A stretch of DNA of 64,000 bases from Betaproteobacteria bacterium (GTDB lineage Bacteria > Pseudomonadota > Gammaproteobacteria > Burkholderiales > Rhodocyclaceae): contig VEPL01000025.1 in assembly GCA_012026885.1 (NCBI GenBank), positions 170,585-234,584 of the forward strand. The letters run 5' to 3'. A program made the position numbers and the translations under genes. The notes beneath the pieces were generated by a model. The model ran no database searches and was not told the DNA's origin. It saw only the letters and a program-made list of their open reading frames with translations. This document shows positions 10,513 through 18,403 of this stretch, one piece after another; the stretch's first letter is position 1; each line of letters opens with the position of its first letter.

Positions 10513-11481
10513 ATGGACGATACCCTCGAGTTCCGCCTGCTCAACGAATTCCAGCGCGACTTTCCGCTCTGCCCGGCGCCCTTCGCCGAACTTGCGGCGC
10601 GCCTGGGCGTCGCCGAGAAGGCCGTGCTCGGCAGCCTCGAGCGCCTGCGCCGCGAAGGCAAGATCTCGCGCGTCGGGGCGGTGTTCGCGCCCAAGCGCAT
10701 CGGCGCCTCGACGCTGGCGGCAATGGCGGTGCCGCCGGAAAAGCTCGAGACCGTGGCGGCTGCGGTCAACCGCTTCGCCGAGGTCAATCACAACTACGAG
10801 CGCGAGCATCGCTACAACCTCTGGTTCGTCGTCACGGCCGCCAGCGAGGGTCGGCTGCAGGCGACACTGGGCGCGATCGAACAGGCGGCCGGCTATCCGC
10901 TGCTCAACCTGCCGCTGCTGGAGGAATTCCACATCGACCTCGGCTTCAGCCTGGACGGCAAGCCGTCGCCGCGCACGGTGACGGCTTGCCCGGTGAGTCC
11001 CCGGCAACCCATCGGCGAACCGGAGCGCCGGCTCGTCTCGGTACTGCAGGAAGGATTGCCGCTCTTCATCCGCCCCTTCCAGGCGATCGCCGAGCGCATC
11101 GGCGCTTCCGAGAGCGAAGTCCTGGCGCGCATCGGGCGCTGGCTCGAGGACGGTGCGATCAAGCGCTTCGGCGTCGTCGTCCGCCACCGCGAACTGGGCT
11201 ACACCGCCAATGCGATGGTGGTCCACGACATCCCGGATGAGCGCGTCGCTGCGCTTGGTCGCGCGCTTGCGCTCGAACCGGCGGTGACGCTCTGCTACCG
11301 GCGGCCGCGCATTGGCGGCGAGTGGCCCTACAACCTGTTCTGCATGGTACACGGGCGGGCGCGCAGCGAGGTCGAGGCGGCCGTCGCGGCCCTGCGCGAG
11401 CAGCACGGGCTGGCCGGCTGCGCCCACGATGTCCTGTTTTCCACCACCCGCTTCAAGCAGAATGGCGCCCGCTATGCGTGA
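10513..11481 (+). CDS. nirD: Fused NirD-NirL siroheme decarboxylase (Lrp/AsnC-like)
   Basis: Siroheme decarboxylase removes acetate side chains from siroheme to give didecarboxysiroheme on the heme d1 route. At 322 residues the protein is twice the size of a single NirD or NirL and shows two Lrp/AsnC-like halves. The first carries HNYEREHRYNLWFVV near residue 97, typical of NirD/NirG; the second carries CYRRPRIGGEWPYNLFCMVHG in two parts near residue 260, typical of NirL/NirH. Each half begins with its own helix-turn-helix-like segment. The fused form is known in other denitrifiers. It overlaps nirG by 8 bases. Confidence 0.93.
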   Translation: MDDTLEFRLLNEFQRDFPLCPAPFAELAARLGVAEKAVLGSLERLRREGKISRVGAVFAPKRIGASTLAAMAVPPEKLETVAAAVNRFAEVNHNYEREHRYNLWFVVTAASEGRLQATLGAIEQAAGYPLLNLPLLEEFHIDLGFSLDGKPSPRTVTACPVSPRQPIGEPERRLVSVLQEGLPLFIRPFQAIAERIGASESEVLARIGRWLEDGAIKRFGVVVRHRELGYTANAMVVHDIPDERVAALGRALALEPAVTLCYRRPRIGGEWPYNLFCMVHGRARSEVEAAVAALREQHGLAGCAHDVLFSTTRFKQNGARYA

Positions 11482-11932
11482 ACTGGATGCGGTCGACCGC
11501 CGCATCGTCGCCGATTTGCAGGGCGGCTTCCCGCTCTCGGAGACGCCCTACGCCGACGCTGCAACTTCCCTGGGGATCGGCGAGGCGGACCTGCTGGCCC
11601 GCTTGCGCCGGTTGCTCGACGACGGCATCCTGACCCGCTTCGGGCCGCTTCTCCAGGTTGAGCGCATGGGCGGAGCCTTCGTGCTCGCCGCGCTGGCGGT
11701 CCCCGAGCCGCGTTACGACACGGTTGCCACCCTGATTAATGCCCTGCCCGAAGTGGCCCACAACTACCGGCGCGAGCACGTGCTGAACATGTGGTTCGTG
11801 CTGGCCACCGAAACGCCGGCCGGCATCGGTGCGGCGATTGCCCGCATCGAAAGCGAGACCGGCCTCGCCGTGCATGCCTTCCCCAAGGAGCGCGAATACT
11901 TCGTCGAGATGAAGCTGGAGGCGCGCGCCTGA
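11474..11932 (+). CDS. nirG: Siroheme decarboxylase subunit NirG
   Basis: This is a 152-residue Lrp/AsnC-like subunit of siroheme decarboxylase. It matches the first half of the adjacent NirDL fusion, with HNYRREHVLNMWFV near residue 95 replacing HNYEREHRYNLWFV. The ATG at 11474 gives MRELDAVDRRIVADLQ and overlaps the end of nirDL. The stop and the next start share bases (TGATG), so translation is coupled to nirH. Confidence 0.92.
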   Translation: MRELDAVDRRIVADLQGGFPLSETPYADAATSLGIGEADLLARLRRLLDDGILTRFGPLLQVERMGGAFVLAALAVPEPRYDTVATLINALPEVAHNYRREHVLNMWFVLATETPAGIGAAIARIESETGLAVHAFPKEREYFVEMKLEARA

Positions 11933-12399
11933 TGGATCCCGTCGACCGCGCCCTCATCGTCGCCACCCAGGGTGGCCTGCCGCTGGTACCGCGGCCGTAC
12001 GATGCCGTCGGCGCAAGCATCGGCATCACTGGCGCCGAGGTTCGCCACCGACTCGCCGCACTGCTCACGGCCGGCATCGTTCGCCGCATCGGGGTCGTGC
12101 CAAACCATTACGCGATCGGCTGGACGGCCAACGGCATGACCGTCTGGGATGTGGCAGACGAAGTCGTCGATGCCCTCGGTGGCGAAATCGGCGCCTTGCC
12201 CTTCGTGACCCATTGCTACCGGCGACCGCGCGCGCTGCCGGCGTGGCCGTACAACCTCTTTGCGATGGTTCACGGCGGTTCGCCGGACGAAGTGCGCGCC
12301 AAGGCCGAAATCATCGCCGGCCGGCTCGGGGCGCACTGCCGCGCCCGAGATATCCTTTTCTCGAGTCGCATCCTGAAGAAGGCCGGCCTGCGCATCTGA
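11932..12399 (+). CDS. nirH: Siroheme decarboxylase subunit NirH
   Basis: This is a 155-residue Lrp/AsnC-like subunit, the partner of NirG. It matches the second half of the NirDL fusion: HCYRRPRALPAWPYNLF near residue 88 and RDILFSSRILKKAGLRI at the end, compared with HDVLFSTTRFKQNGARY in the fusion. The start overlaps the nirG stop. It is the last gene of the run; nirJ, which often follows here, is instead at 28353. Confidence 0.92.
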   Translation: MDPVDRALIVATQGGLPLVPRPYDAVGASIGITGAEVRHRLAALLTAGIVRRIGVVPNHYAIGWTANGMTVWDVADEVVDALGGEIGALPFVTHCYRRPRALPAWPYNLFAMVHGGSPDEVRAKAEIIAGRLGAHCRARDILFSSRILKKAGLRI

Positions 12400-12464
12400 G
12401 GAGTGACCACGCTGCCCGCCGGGCGGCCGGCGAGCGCGTGTTTCGCAGGAGCCTGCGAGCGATC

Positions 12465-13199
12465 CTAGAACTCGTATTCGAGCTGCAGCCGGAAGGTGTT
12501 GTCCGGCGATGCGCTGGTGGTGCCGAAAAGCCATGCGGTGTTGTACTTGATCGCCTGGCGTCCGCCAAGGGCGAATTTGCCGAACGCAGCCGGGCCGATC
12601 TTGTGGACCTGCTCGTTACTGGGTTCCCAGTGATTCCATTCGCCCATGTCGCCGAAGCCCTGCAACCCGTATTCAAATTGGGGCAGCCAGCGGTACTTTA
12701 TTTGCCACTGGTACTTGAATTCCATGTGGGTTGGCTCCTCGGTCTTGTAGGCTCGCTCGAAGAGCAGGTTGGCATTGAGCTGGATCTTGCCGAAATCGCT
12801 CTGGAACAACGGGCCCCATTTCACCTCCCAGCCTTCCGCATGGTCTTTCGGGCGCTCGATTTCCAGCAGGAAGCCGATATCGACCGGATATTTGCCGGTC
12901 TCGGTGAGCTGGAAGCGGTTCTCCCATTCAAACGCATCGAGGAAGGTGCCTTCGCCGTTTTCGCGCTTGTACTTGAGGTAGACCTCGGTGAACCACCAGC
13001 TCGTGGCACCGTAGCCGAAACCGATGCTGGCAGCGGATTCGCGCGGGTCATCGCCTTTCTTGGCCGTGCCGAACTTGAAGTCGATTTCCCGTTCGCCTTC
13101 CTCGACGATCGGGGTGTAAACATAGTCAGCGGGACCGGCGCTGGCCAGAACCGGGGTCAGCAGGAGCCCTGCAACCAGGATCGGTGCATACGATTTCAC
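12465..13199 (-). CDS. Putative outer-membrane beta-barrel protein of an iron-uptake operon
   Basis: The product is 244 residues from a GTG start at 13199, chosen because GAGGA precedes it and the following residues (KSYAPILVAGLLL to ASA) form a signal peptide; the longer reading frame upstream runs into the FTR1 gene. The mature part alternates aromatic and polar residues (GFGYGATSWWFTEVYLKYKR) and ends in LQLEYEF, an outer-membrane barrel signature with a terminal Phe. No specific family is recognised. It is the last gene after the cupredoxin and FTR1 genes, so a role in metal passage across the outer membrane is inferred. The convergent 65-base gap to nirH holds a small inverted repeat, TCGCAGG-agc-CTGCGA. 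Confidence 0.6.
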   Translation of the reverse strand: MKSYAPILVAGLLLTPVLASAGPADYVYTPIVEEGEREIDFKFGTAKKGDDPRESAASIGFGYGATSWWFTEVYLKYKRENGEGTFLDAFEWENRFQLTETGKYPVDIGFLLEIERPKDHAEGWEVKWGPLFQSDFGKIQLNANLLFERAYKTEEPTHMEFKYQWQIKYRWLPQFEYGLQGFGDMGEWNHWEPSNEQVHKIGPAAFGKFALGGRQAIKYNTAWLFGTTSASPDNTFRLQLEYEF

Positions 13200-13210
13200 G
13201 GCGGAATTCC

Positions 13211-14032
13211 TCAGGTGGATGGAGAAGAGGCGGGCCGGAAGCGGAATATGCGCATACCGGCAAGGATGACGATGAACGTCGAAAGGTAGAAAACGAGCTG
13301 GATGCCGGACGGCGAAGCTTCGTAGCCGACCAGCGTGTGCAGGAAGCGGCCGGTCAGCGAACTCATGTCGAGAAGCCAGGAGGTATCCCATACCGGGTCC
13401 GCGAGACTTGGCAGGAGGTCGGCCTGGACCAGGAATTGAGCAGCCTGACTCGACATGGCGCAGGCCATGAGCAGGATGAGTCCGCTGGTCGCCGCAAAAA
13501 ACAGGCGTGCCGGAATGCCGAGGATGCCGGCGTAAAGCGCCAAGCCGGCAGCGACGCCGGTCAGCAGGCCGGCCAGTCCGCCGCCCGCCACGGCCAGCGG
13601 GCTCTCACCGCTGGTGGCCAGGCCGAACAGGAAGAGCGCGGTTTCCGAGCCCTCGCGCAGGACGGCCAGTGCAATGACAAGGGCGAGGGTCGACATTTCG
13701 CGACTGCCCGAAGCGACGTCGGCACCGATCTGCTTGGCTTCGCGTGCCATCTGGGCACCGTGCCGCGCCATCCAGATGTTGTGCCAGGCCAGCATGAGCG
13801 CAGCGATCCCGAGAATTCCGGCATTGAACAGTTCCTGGCCGGTGCCCTCCGCAAGATCGGATATCTGCCCGGTCATGACGGCGACCAGGGCGGATCCCGC
13901 AGCGCCGACCACCACGCCGACTGCCAGCCAGCGGTTGCGTCCCGGCAAGCCACGCGTTGCTGCGGCGATGATGCCGATGATCAGGGCCGCTTCCAGCACT
14001 TCGCGGAAGACGATGATGGCAGCGCTCAGCAT
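13211..14032 (-). CDS. FTR1-family high-affinity iron permease
   Basis: FTR1 permeases move iron across the inner membrane, usually with a partner that handles iron redox state. The 273 residues form about seven hydrophobic segments. Two REXXE motifs expected for iron ligation are present: REVLEA near residue 10 and REGSET near residue 126. The gene lies directly after a small cupredoxin-like protein on the same strand, the arrangement of bacterial FtrABC/EfeUOB-like iron systems, although no EfeO/EfeB or copper oxidase is seen. A Fur-like motif sits upstream of the operon. Confidence 0.9.
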   Translation of the reverse strand: MLSAAIIVFREVLEAALIIGIIAAATRGLPGRNRWLAVGVVVGAAGSALVAVMTGQISDLAEGTGQELFNAGILGIAALMLAWHNIWMARHGAQMAREAKQIGADVASGSREMSTLALVIALAVLREGSETALFLFGLATSGESPLAVAGGGLAGLLTGVAAGLALYAGILGIPARLFFAATSGLILLMACAMSSQAAQFLVQADLLPSLADPVWDTSWLLDMSSLTGRFLHTLVGYEASPSGIQLVFYLSTFIVILAGMRIFRFRPASSPST

Positions 14033-14036
14033 GGCA

Positions 14037-14366
14037 TTACTTGGCGATGATCTTGCCGCGCGCGGTCTTCGGGTTGAATTCGCCGAAGAAGGGGTAGCTT
14101 CCGGGGCTGAGCGGACCGACGAAGATCGTCGCCTTTGCGCCCGCCGGAATCACCTTTTCGCGATTCAGTTCGTGGCTTTCGAATTCCTCGGGCGTGGCAT
14201 CCTGGTTGTGAACGACCAGCTTGATCTTCTGCCCGGCGGGGACCGTGATTTCCTCCGGCTCGAAACGATGGTCACGAATGACGAGGCTGACCTCGGTGTC
14301 GGCGGCTTGGGCGGTCAGCGCCAGCGTGACGAGCGCAGCGGCGGCGAGAAATCTGGATGTCGGCAT
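14037..14366 (-). CDS. Cupredoxin-like periplasmic protein of the iron-uptake operon
   Basis: The product is 109 residues. The signal peptide ends at AQA/ADT (about residue 21), and one cupredoxin-fold domain follows, with EITVPAGQKIKLVVHNQD and PGSYPFFGEF. The usual Cys copper ligand is absent, so a canonical type 1 site is unlikely; candidate ligands are the His of RDHRF, the His and Glu of EFESHELN, and other acids. This fits the cupredoxin_1 group that accompanies FTR1 permeases, where such proteins bind iron or copper. The ATG at 14366 follows GGGAG; an upstream in-frame ATG at 14390 lacks support. Confidence 0.8.
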   Translation of the reverse strand: MPTSRFLAAAALVTLALTAQAADTEVSLVIRDHRFEPEEITVPAGQKIKLVVHNQDATPEEFESHELNREKVIPAGAKATIFVGPLSPGSYPFFGEFNPKTARGKIIAK

Positions 14367-14390
14367 GGTGTTATATCTCCCTTTTGGCAC

Positions 14391-14409
14391 AGTAATGATA
14401 ATGCTTCGT
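14391..14409 (-). promoter_or_regulatory. Candidate Fur box upstream of the FTR1 operon
   Basis: The stretch around TAATGATAAT matches the 19-base Fur consensus at 12 of 19 positions, with ten consecutive matches. It lies 25-43 bases upstream of the cupredoxin start. Iron repression of an FTR1 operon is expected biologically. The surrounding ~280-base divergent region is less GC-rich than its neighbours and holds no gene. Confidence 0.45.
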
Positions 14410-14534
14410 ATTTATATTCGCAATAACTTTCGGTGTGCAGGGTGAGATTCCGGCCGATGCCGTATAACCTCGCTTCGTTTCCTGAACCGGCGCTCGGTCC
14501 GCGTCGGCATTGCCCGATGCGAAATCGTCAAATG

Positions 14535-14548
14535 TTGACCAGGATCGA
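14535..14548 (+). promoter_or_regulatory. Candidate FNR-type site upstream of the DmsA-like operon
   Basis: TTGAC-cagg-ATCGA matches the FNR consensus at 8 of 10 positions (C is tolerated at the fifth), about 100 bases before the first gene of the molybdoenzyme operon. Anaerobic induction of such an operon is expected. This is motif evidence only. Confidence 0.4.
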
Positions 14549-14648
14549 AATTCGGCGATGGGCGGCCGTCTATGATCGTGGTCAATGGGCGAAGCGCGGC
14601 AGTAGCAGGTAGTGCCCGGGCAAGGTGGCCTTCGAGGGGAAAACATTG

Positions 14649-14948
14649 ATGGCGTGGCGAATGGCAGGGTGCATCGCACTGCTGGCCGGGAATGTGTTTG
14701 CTGACATCAGCACACCCCTCGTTGCCGGCCTCGATCCGTCGCGGCGCCCGCCCGAGGCGCCGGTGATCAGGGCATTCGAACCGCCGCCCGGCTGGCAGGC
14801 GCGTGCCCTGCGCGGGATCGCCGAGCCACGCAACGGCACCGCCTTCCTCAAGGACCAAGGAGCTTGGTATACGCCTTTTGACCGGCCCGGCAGCACCGGT
14901 GTCTACGATATCCGCGGCTTCTACGGCGAAGGCGGGAGGCGCGACTGA
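14649..14948 (+). CDS. Small secreted protein of unknown function, first gene of a molybdoenzyme operon
   Basis: The product is 99 residues with a signal peptide ending at VFA (about residue 18). The mature part is short, rich in Pro, Gly and Arg, and has no Cys, so it binds neither heme c nor Fe-S by Cys. Two stretches look conserved in character: PPPGWQARALRGIAEPRNG and GAWYTPFDRPGSTGVYD. I do not recognise a family. It begins one base before the next reading frame ends its leader (stop 14948, next ATG 14950), so it belongs to the same operon as the pentaheme cytochrome and the DmsA-like protein and may be an accessory or structural subunit. Confidence 0.6.
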   Translation: MAWRMAGCIALLAGNVFADISTPLVAGLDPSRRPPEAPVIRAFEPPPGWQARALRGIAEPRNGTAFLKDQGAWYTPFDRPGSTGVYDIRGFYGEGGRRD

Positions 14949-14949
14949 G

Positions 14950-15810
14950 ATGGCCGGCGTGCGCAAGGGCATCGGGTTGCTGTTACTCGTCGCGGCGGTC
15001 AGCGTGGTCGGCACCATCGCCGGCCTGAAGCTGCGCGGCGATGCGCAGAAGCCGGAGGTTGCGCTGGCGCAGCCAGTGGCGGCCGTGCCCGAGCGCGACC
15101 TGCTGCGCGCCACCTATGACCCCATCCATTTCCAGCCTGCCATCGCCACGGCCCGCGACGAGCAGTGCCTGGCCTGCCACCGCGAAGTCCTCGATGACCG
15201 GGTGCGCGAGCGCTCGCCGGCCGGCATCCGTGCCGATGCGAGCAAGGCCTGGTACCAGCAGACCACCGTCTACGCCGGCGACCAGGAAACCTTCCATCGC
15301 CGCCATCTCGTGACGCCGCTGGCGCGCGAGCTGATGAACCTGTCCTGCACCACCTGCCACGAGGGCAGCGACCCGCGCGACGAGGCGCCGGGCACATCGG
15401 CGACCGGAGCGGCACCGGGCGCGGCCCGCTTCACGCTGCGCAAGACGGTCGATACGGCAGCGACCTGCCTCAAGTGCCACGGCCAGTTGAACCGTGCGGT
15501 CATGGGGCTGCCGGGTGCGTGGCCAGACGTCAAGGCAACGTTCAACAACTCCTGCCTGCTCTGCCATGCGGCCATCCGCACCAACCGCCACCGCGTTTCC
15601 TATCTCAAGGCGGATGCCATCGAGGCGGCCGGGCAGAAGGATGCCGAGACATGCCATGGCTGCCACGGCGGACGGCCGTGGTACCGCCTCGCCTATTCCT
15701 ATCCCCGCCATGCCTGGGAGGGCATGCCGGCCGAGGTGCCGGCCTGGGCGAAGGAGCGACCGACCGAGAGCGAGTCCCGCTTCCGCACGGTTGCGGTCAA
15801 CCCGAAATAA
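14950..15810 (+). CDS. Membrane-anchored pentaheme c-type cytochrome
   Basis: The product is 286 residues. An uncleaved-looking hydrophobic helix (about residues 8-25) anchors it with the bulk in the periplasm. Five CXXCH motifs are visible in order: CLACH, CTTCH, CLKCH, CLLCH and CHGCH. The heme spacing does not match NapC/NrfH, which have four hemes and a different N-terminal motif. It lies 12 bases before the DmsA-like gene and takes the place of the DmsC membrane anchor found in E. coli. It is therefore the likely electron link between the quinol or cytochrome pool and the molybdoenzyme. Confidence 0.82.
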   Translation: MAGVRKGIGLLLLVAAVSVVGTIAGLKLRGDAQKPEVALAQPVAAVPERDLLRATYDPIHFQPAIATARDEQCLACHREVLDDRVRERSPAGIRADASKAWYQQTTVYAGDQETFHRRHLVTPLARELMNLSCTTCHEGSDPRDEAPGTSATGAAPGAARFTLRKTVDTAATCLKCHGQLNRAVMGLPGAWPDVKATFNNSCLLCHAAIRTNRHRVSYLKADAIEAAGQKDAETCHGCHGGRPWYRLAYSYPRHAWEGMPAEVPAWAKERPTESESRFRTVAVNPK

Positions 15811-15822
15811 AGGCCGAAATCC

Positions 15823-18396
15823 ATGGATCGCAAACCCGACTGGCGCAACCTGCTCAATCCGAACCGGCGCAGCTTCCTCAAGGCGGCCGGGGCGGGCGTC
15901 GCGGTCGCCGGGGCGGGCGGCCTCGTCGAAGTCGGCGGCGGCGGCCAGCAGGCGCAGGCCTTCGCCTACGAGCCGTATCCGACCGACGACCAGCTGACCA
16001 CCGTGGTGACCTCGTGCGACCACAACTGCGGCTCGCGCCACATGCTCGTCGCGCACAAGAAGGGTGATGTCATCGTCCGCCTGTCGACCGACGACGGCCG
16101 CTACCAGGAAGGCGGCGCCTATGGCTTCGAGAGCGAGCAGGTGCCGCAACTGCGCGCCTGCCTGCGCGGCCGCTCCTACCGTTCGCGCCTCTATTCGCCC
16201 GAGCGCCTGCTTTACCCGATGATGCGCGTCGGCGAGCGCGGCGAGGGCAGGTTCAAGCGGGTGTCGTGGGACGAGGCCCTCGATTTCGTCGCGCGGCGCA
16301 TGGTCGAGATCAAGCAGAAGTACGGGCCGACGGCCATCCTCGACCAGGCCTATGCCGGGACGTCGTACGGCGTGCTGCACAAGTCGGACCAGATCGAGGG
16401 GCTGCTCGCCCGCTTCCTCGGCATGTTCGGTTGCCGCACCAACTCGTGGTCGGTGCCCAGCTACCAAGGGACGACCTTCAGCTCGCGCATGACTTTCGGC
16501 ACCATCACCGACGGCAATGAGGACGATGCCTTCGCCCACAGCAAGCTGATCATCATGTGGGGCTGGAACCCGGCCTATACCTTCCACGGCGGCAACACCT
16601 TCTACTACATGCGGCTGGCCAAGCAGCGCGGCTGCAAGTTCGTGGTCGTCGACCCGCAATACACCGATTCGGCAGCCAGCTACGACGCCTGGTGGATTCC
16701 GATCAAGCCCAATACCGATGCCGCCATGCTGGCCGGCATGGCCCACCACATCTTCGCCAACAAACTGCAGGACCAGAAGTTCATCGACCGCTTCTGCCAG
16801 GGCATGGATGCCGGCACGATGCCGGATCAGTTCAAGGACCGCGAGAACTTCCGGGATTACATCCTCGGCAAGTACGACAACACGCCGAAGACGCCCGAGT
16901 GGGCCGAGAAGATCTGCGGTGTTCCCGCGGCCGACATCCGGAAGCTGGCCGAAATGTACGCGACGACCAAGCCGGCGGCACTCAAGGCGAGCTGGGCGCC
17001 GGGCCGCGCCAGCTACGGCGAGCAGTACAACCGCATGGCCGCGGCCCTGCAGGCGATGACCGGCAACATCGGCATCCTCGGCGGCTGCGCCGAAGGCGTC
17101 GGCAAGGGCTGGCACGCCGAATCGGTCGCCTATCCGTACGACGAGTTCGCCAATGTCTGGTACGCCTCGATCAAGTCGGACCGTTGGGCGCACTGCGTGC
17201 TCAACTATCCCGACGTGAAGCGCGAGGAAGTCGGCCTGTGGCCGCGCGGTGATGCACTCGACGGCAAGATCCCCAACATCCGGGCGATCTTCTGGCACGG
17301 CTCGGATTGGTTCAATCAGCTCACCAACATCAACAAGGAAATCGCCGCGATCAGGAAGCTGGACCTCGTGGTGTGCATGGATTCGACGATCACCCCGTCG
17401 GCCATCTGGGCCGACGTGCTGTTCCCGATCGCCACCCATTTCGAGCGCCACGACGTTGCGCTGCCCTGGTACAAGGGCCATTACTACATCCACCGGCCCA
17501 AGGTCATCGAACCGCTCGGCGAATCGAAGACCGATTTCCAGGTATTTACCGAGCTGGCCTTGCGCATCGAGGCGATCGATCCTGCCGTCAAGGATTTCGG
17601 CAAGCGCTACAACCCGAAGGCATCGCGCGAGTATTTCCGCGACAACGACGCCACCGACGAGTCCTATCTCGTCGACTGGTGGAAAAACAAGGTGCAGGCC
17701 CACCAGGGCGTCAAGATGTCTTGGGAGGACTTCAAGAAGCACGGCGTCTACAAGTTCAAGCTTGACCGGCCGCTGGTCGCCTTCGAGGAGCAGATCCGCG
17801 ACGGCAAGCCCTTCCAGACGCCGTCCGGCAAGATCGAAATCCTGTCGACGACGCTCGCCAACGTCAAGGACTGGACCCGCACGCAGTACGGCTACGAGAT
17901 CCCGTACATCCCGAAATGGGTCGAGCCCTTCGAGTCGCTCAACCACCCGAAGGCGAAGAAATTCCCCTTCCACATGGTGACCCCGCATCCACGCTGGCGC
18001 ACGCATTCGATCTTCCACAACATCCCGTGGCTGCGCGAGACCTACCAGCAGGAGATTACGCTGAATGCCGGCGATGCCGCCAGGCTCGGCATCCGCACCG
18101 GCGATATCGTCGAGGTGTGGAACGAGCGCGGCAAGGTCGTCGTCCCGGCCTACGTCACCGAGCGTTGCATGCCGGGTGTCGTCGTTCTCTTCGAAGGCGC
18201 CTGGATGGACCTCGCCAAGGACGGCAGCGACCGGGCAGGGAACCCCGATTTCCTGACGCTCGACGAGCCGAGCCCGGCCGGCGCCTTCGCCTACAACACC
18301 ATCCTCGTCGACCTGAAGAAGACGGCGCTCGACCATCGCCCGGGCTGGGACGTGCAGGCGACCTCGCGCGCGGCGATCTTCCGCCGGGACAAGTGA
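15823..18396 (+). CDS. Tat-exported DmsA-like molybdopterin oxidoreductase
   Basis: This is the catalytic subunit of a DMSO-reductase-family enzyme, 857 residues. A Tat signal RRSFLKAAG lies at residues 15-23. The sequence follows E. coli DmsA as I recall it, for example LRACLRGRS at 110-118 and GEGAWYD-like FEGAWMD near the end. The candidate Mo ligand is Ser213 in VPSYQG, by alignment with the Ser of DmsA. The N-terminal Fe-S site reads C65, C69, H73 and C113: the third Cys of the DmsA pattern is His. The partners are a four-cluster ferredoxin and a pentaheme cytochrome. The substrate (S- or N-oxide, selenate or another oxyanion) cannot be read from sequence. Confidence 0.88.
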   Translation: MDRKPDWRNLLNPNRRSFLKAAGAGVAVAGAGGLVEVGGGGQQAQAFAYEPYPTDDQLTTVVTSCDHNCGSRHMLVAHKKGDVIVRLSTDDGRYQEGGAYGFESEQVPQLRACLRGRSYRSRLYSPERLLYPMMRVGERGEGRFKRVSWDEALDFVARRMVEIKQKYGPTAILDQAYAGTSYGVLHKSDQIEGLLARFLGMFGCRTNSWSVPSYQGTTFSSRMTFGTITDGNEDDAFAHSKLIIMWGWNPAYTFHGGNTFYYMRLAKQRGCKFVVVDPQYTDSAASYDAWWIPIKPNTDAAMLAGMAHHIFANKLQDQKFIDRFCQGMDAGTMPDQFKDRENFRDYILGKYDNTPKTPEWAEKICGVPAADIRKLAEMYATTKPAALKASWAPGRASYGEQYNRMAAALQAMTGNIGILGGCAEGVGKGWHAESVAYPYDEFANVWYASIKSDRWAHCVLNYPDVKREEVGLWPRGDALDGKIPNIRAIFWHGSDWFNQLTNINKEIAAIRKLDLVVCMDSTITPSAIWADVLFPIATHFERHDVALPWYKGHYYIHRPKVIEPLGESKTDFQVFTELALRIEAIDPAVKDFGKRYNPKASREYFRDNDATDESYLVDWWKNKVQAHQGVKMSWEDFKKHGVYKFKLDRPLVAFEEQIRDGKPFQTPSGKIEILSTTLANVKDWTRTQYGYEIPYIPKWVEPFESLNHPKAKKFPFHMVTPHPRWRTHSIFHNIPWLRETYQQEITLNAGDAARLGIRTGDIVEVWNERGKVVVPAYVTERCMPGVVVLFEGAWMDLAKDGSDRAGNPDFLTLDEPSPAGAFAYNTILVDLKKTALDHRPGWDVQATSRAAIFRRDK

Positions 18397-18403
18397 GGCG
18401 GCC

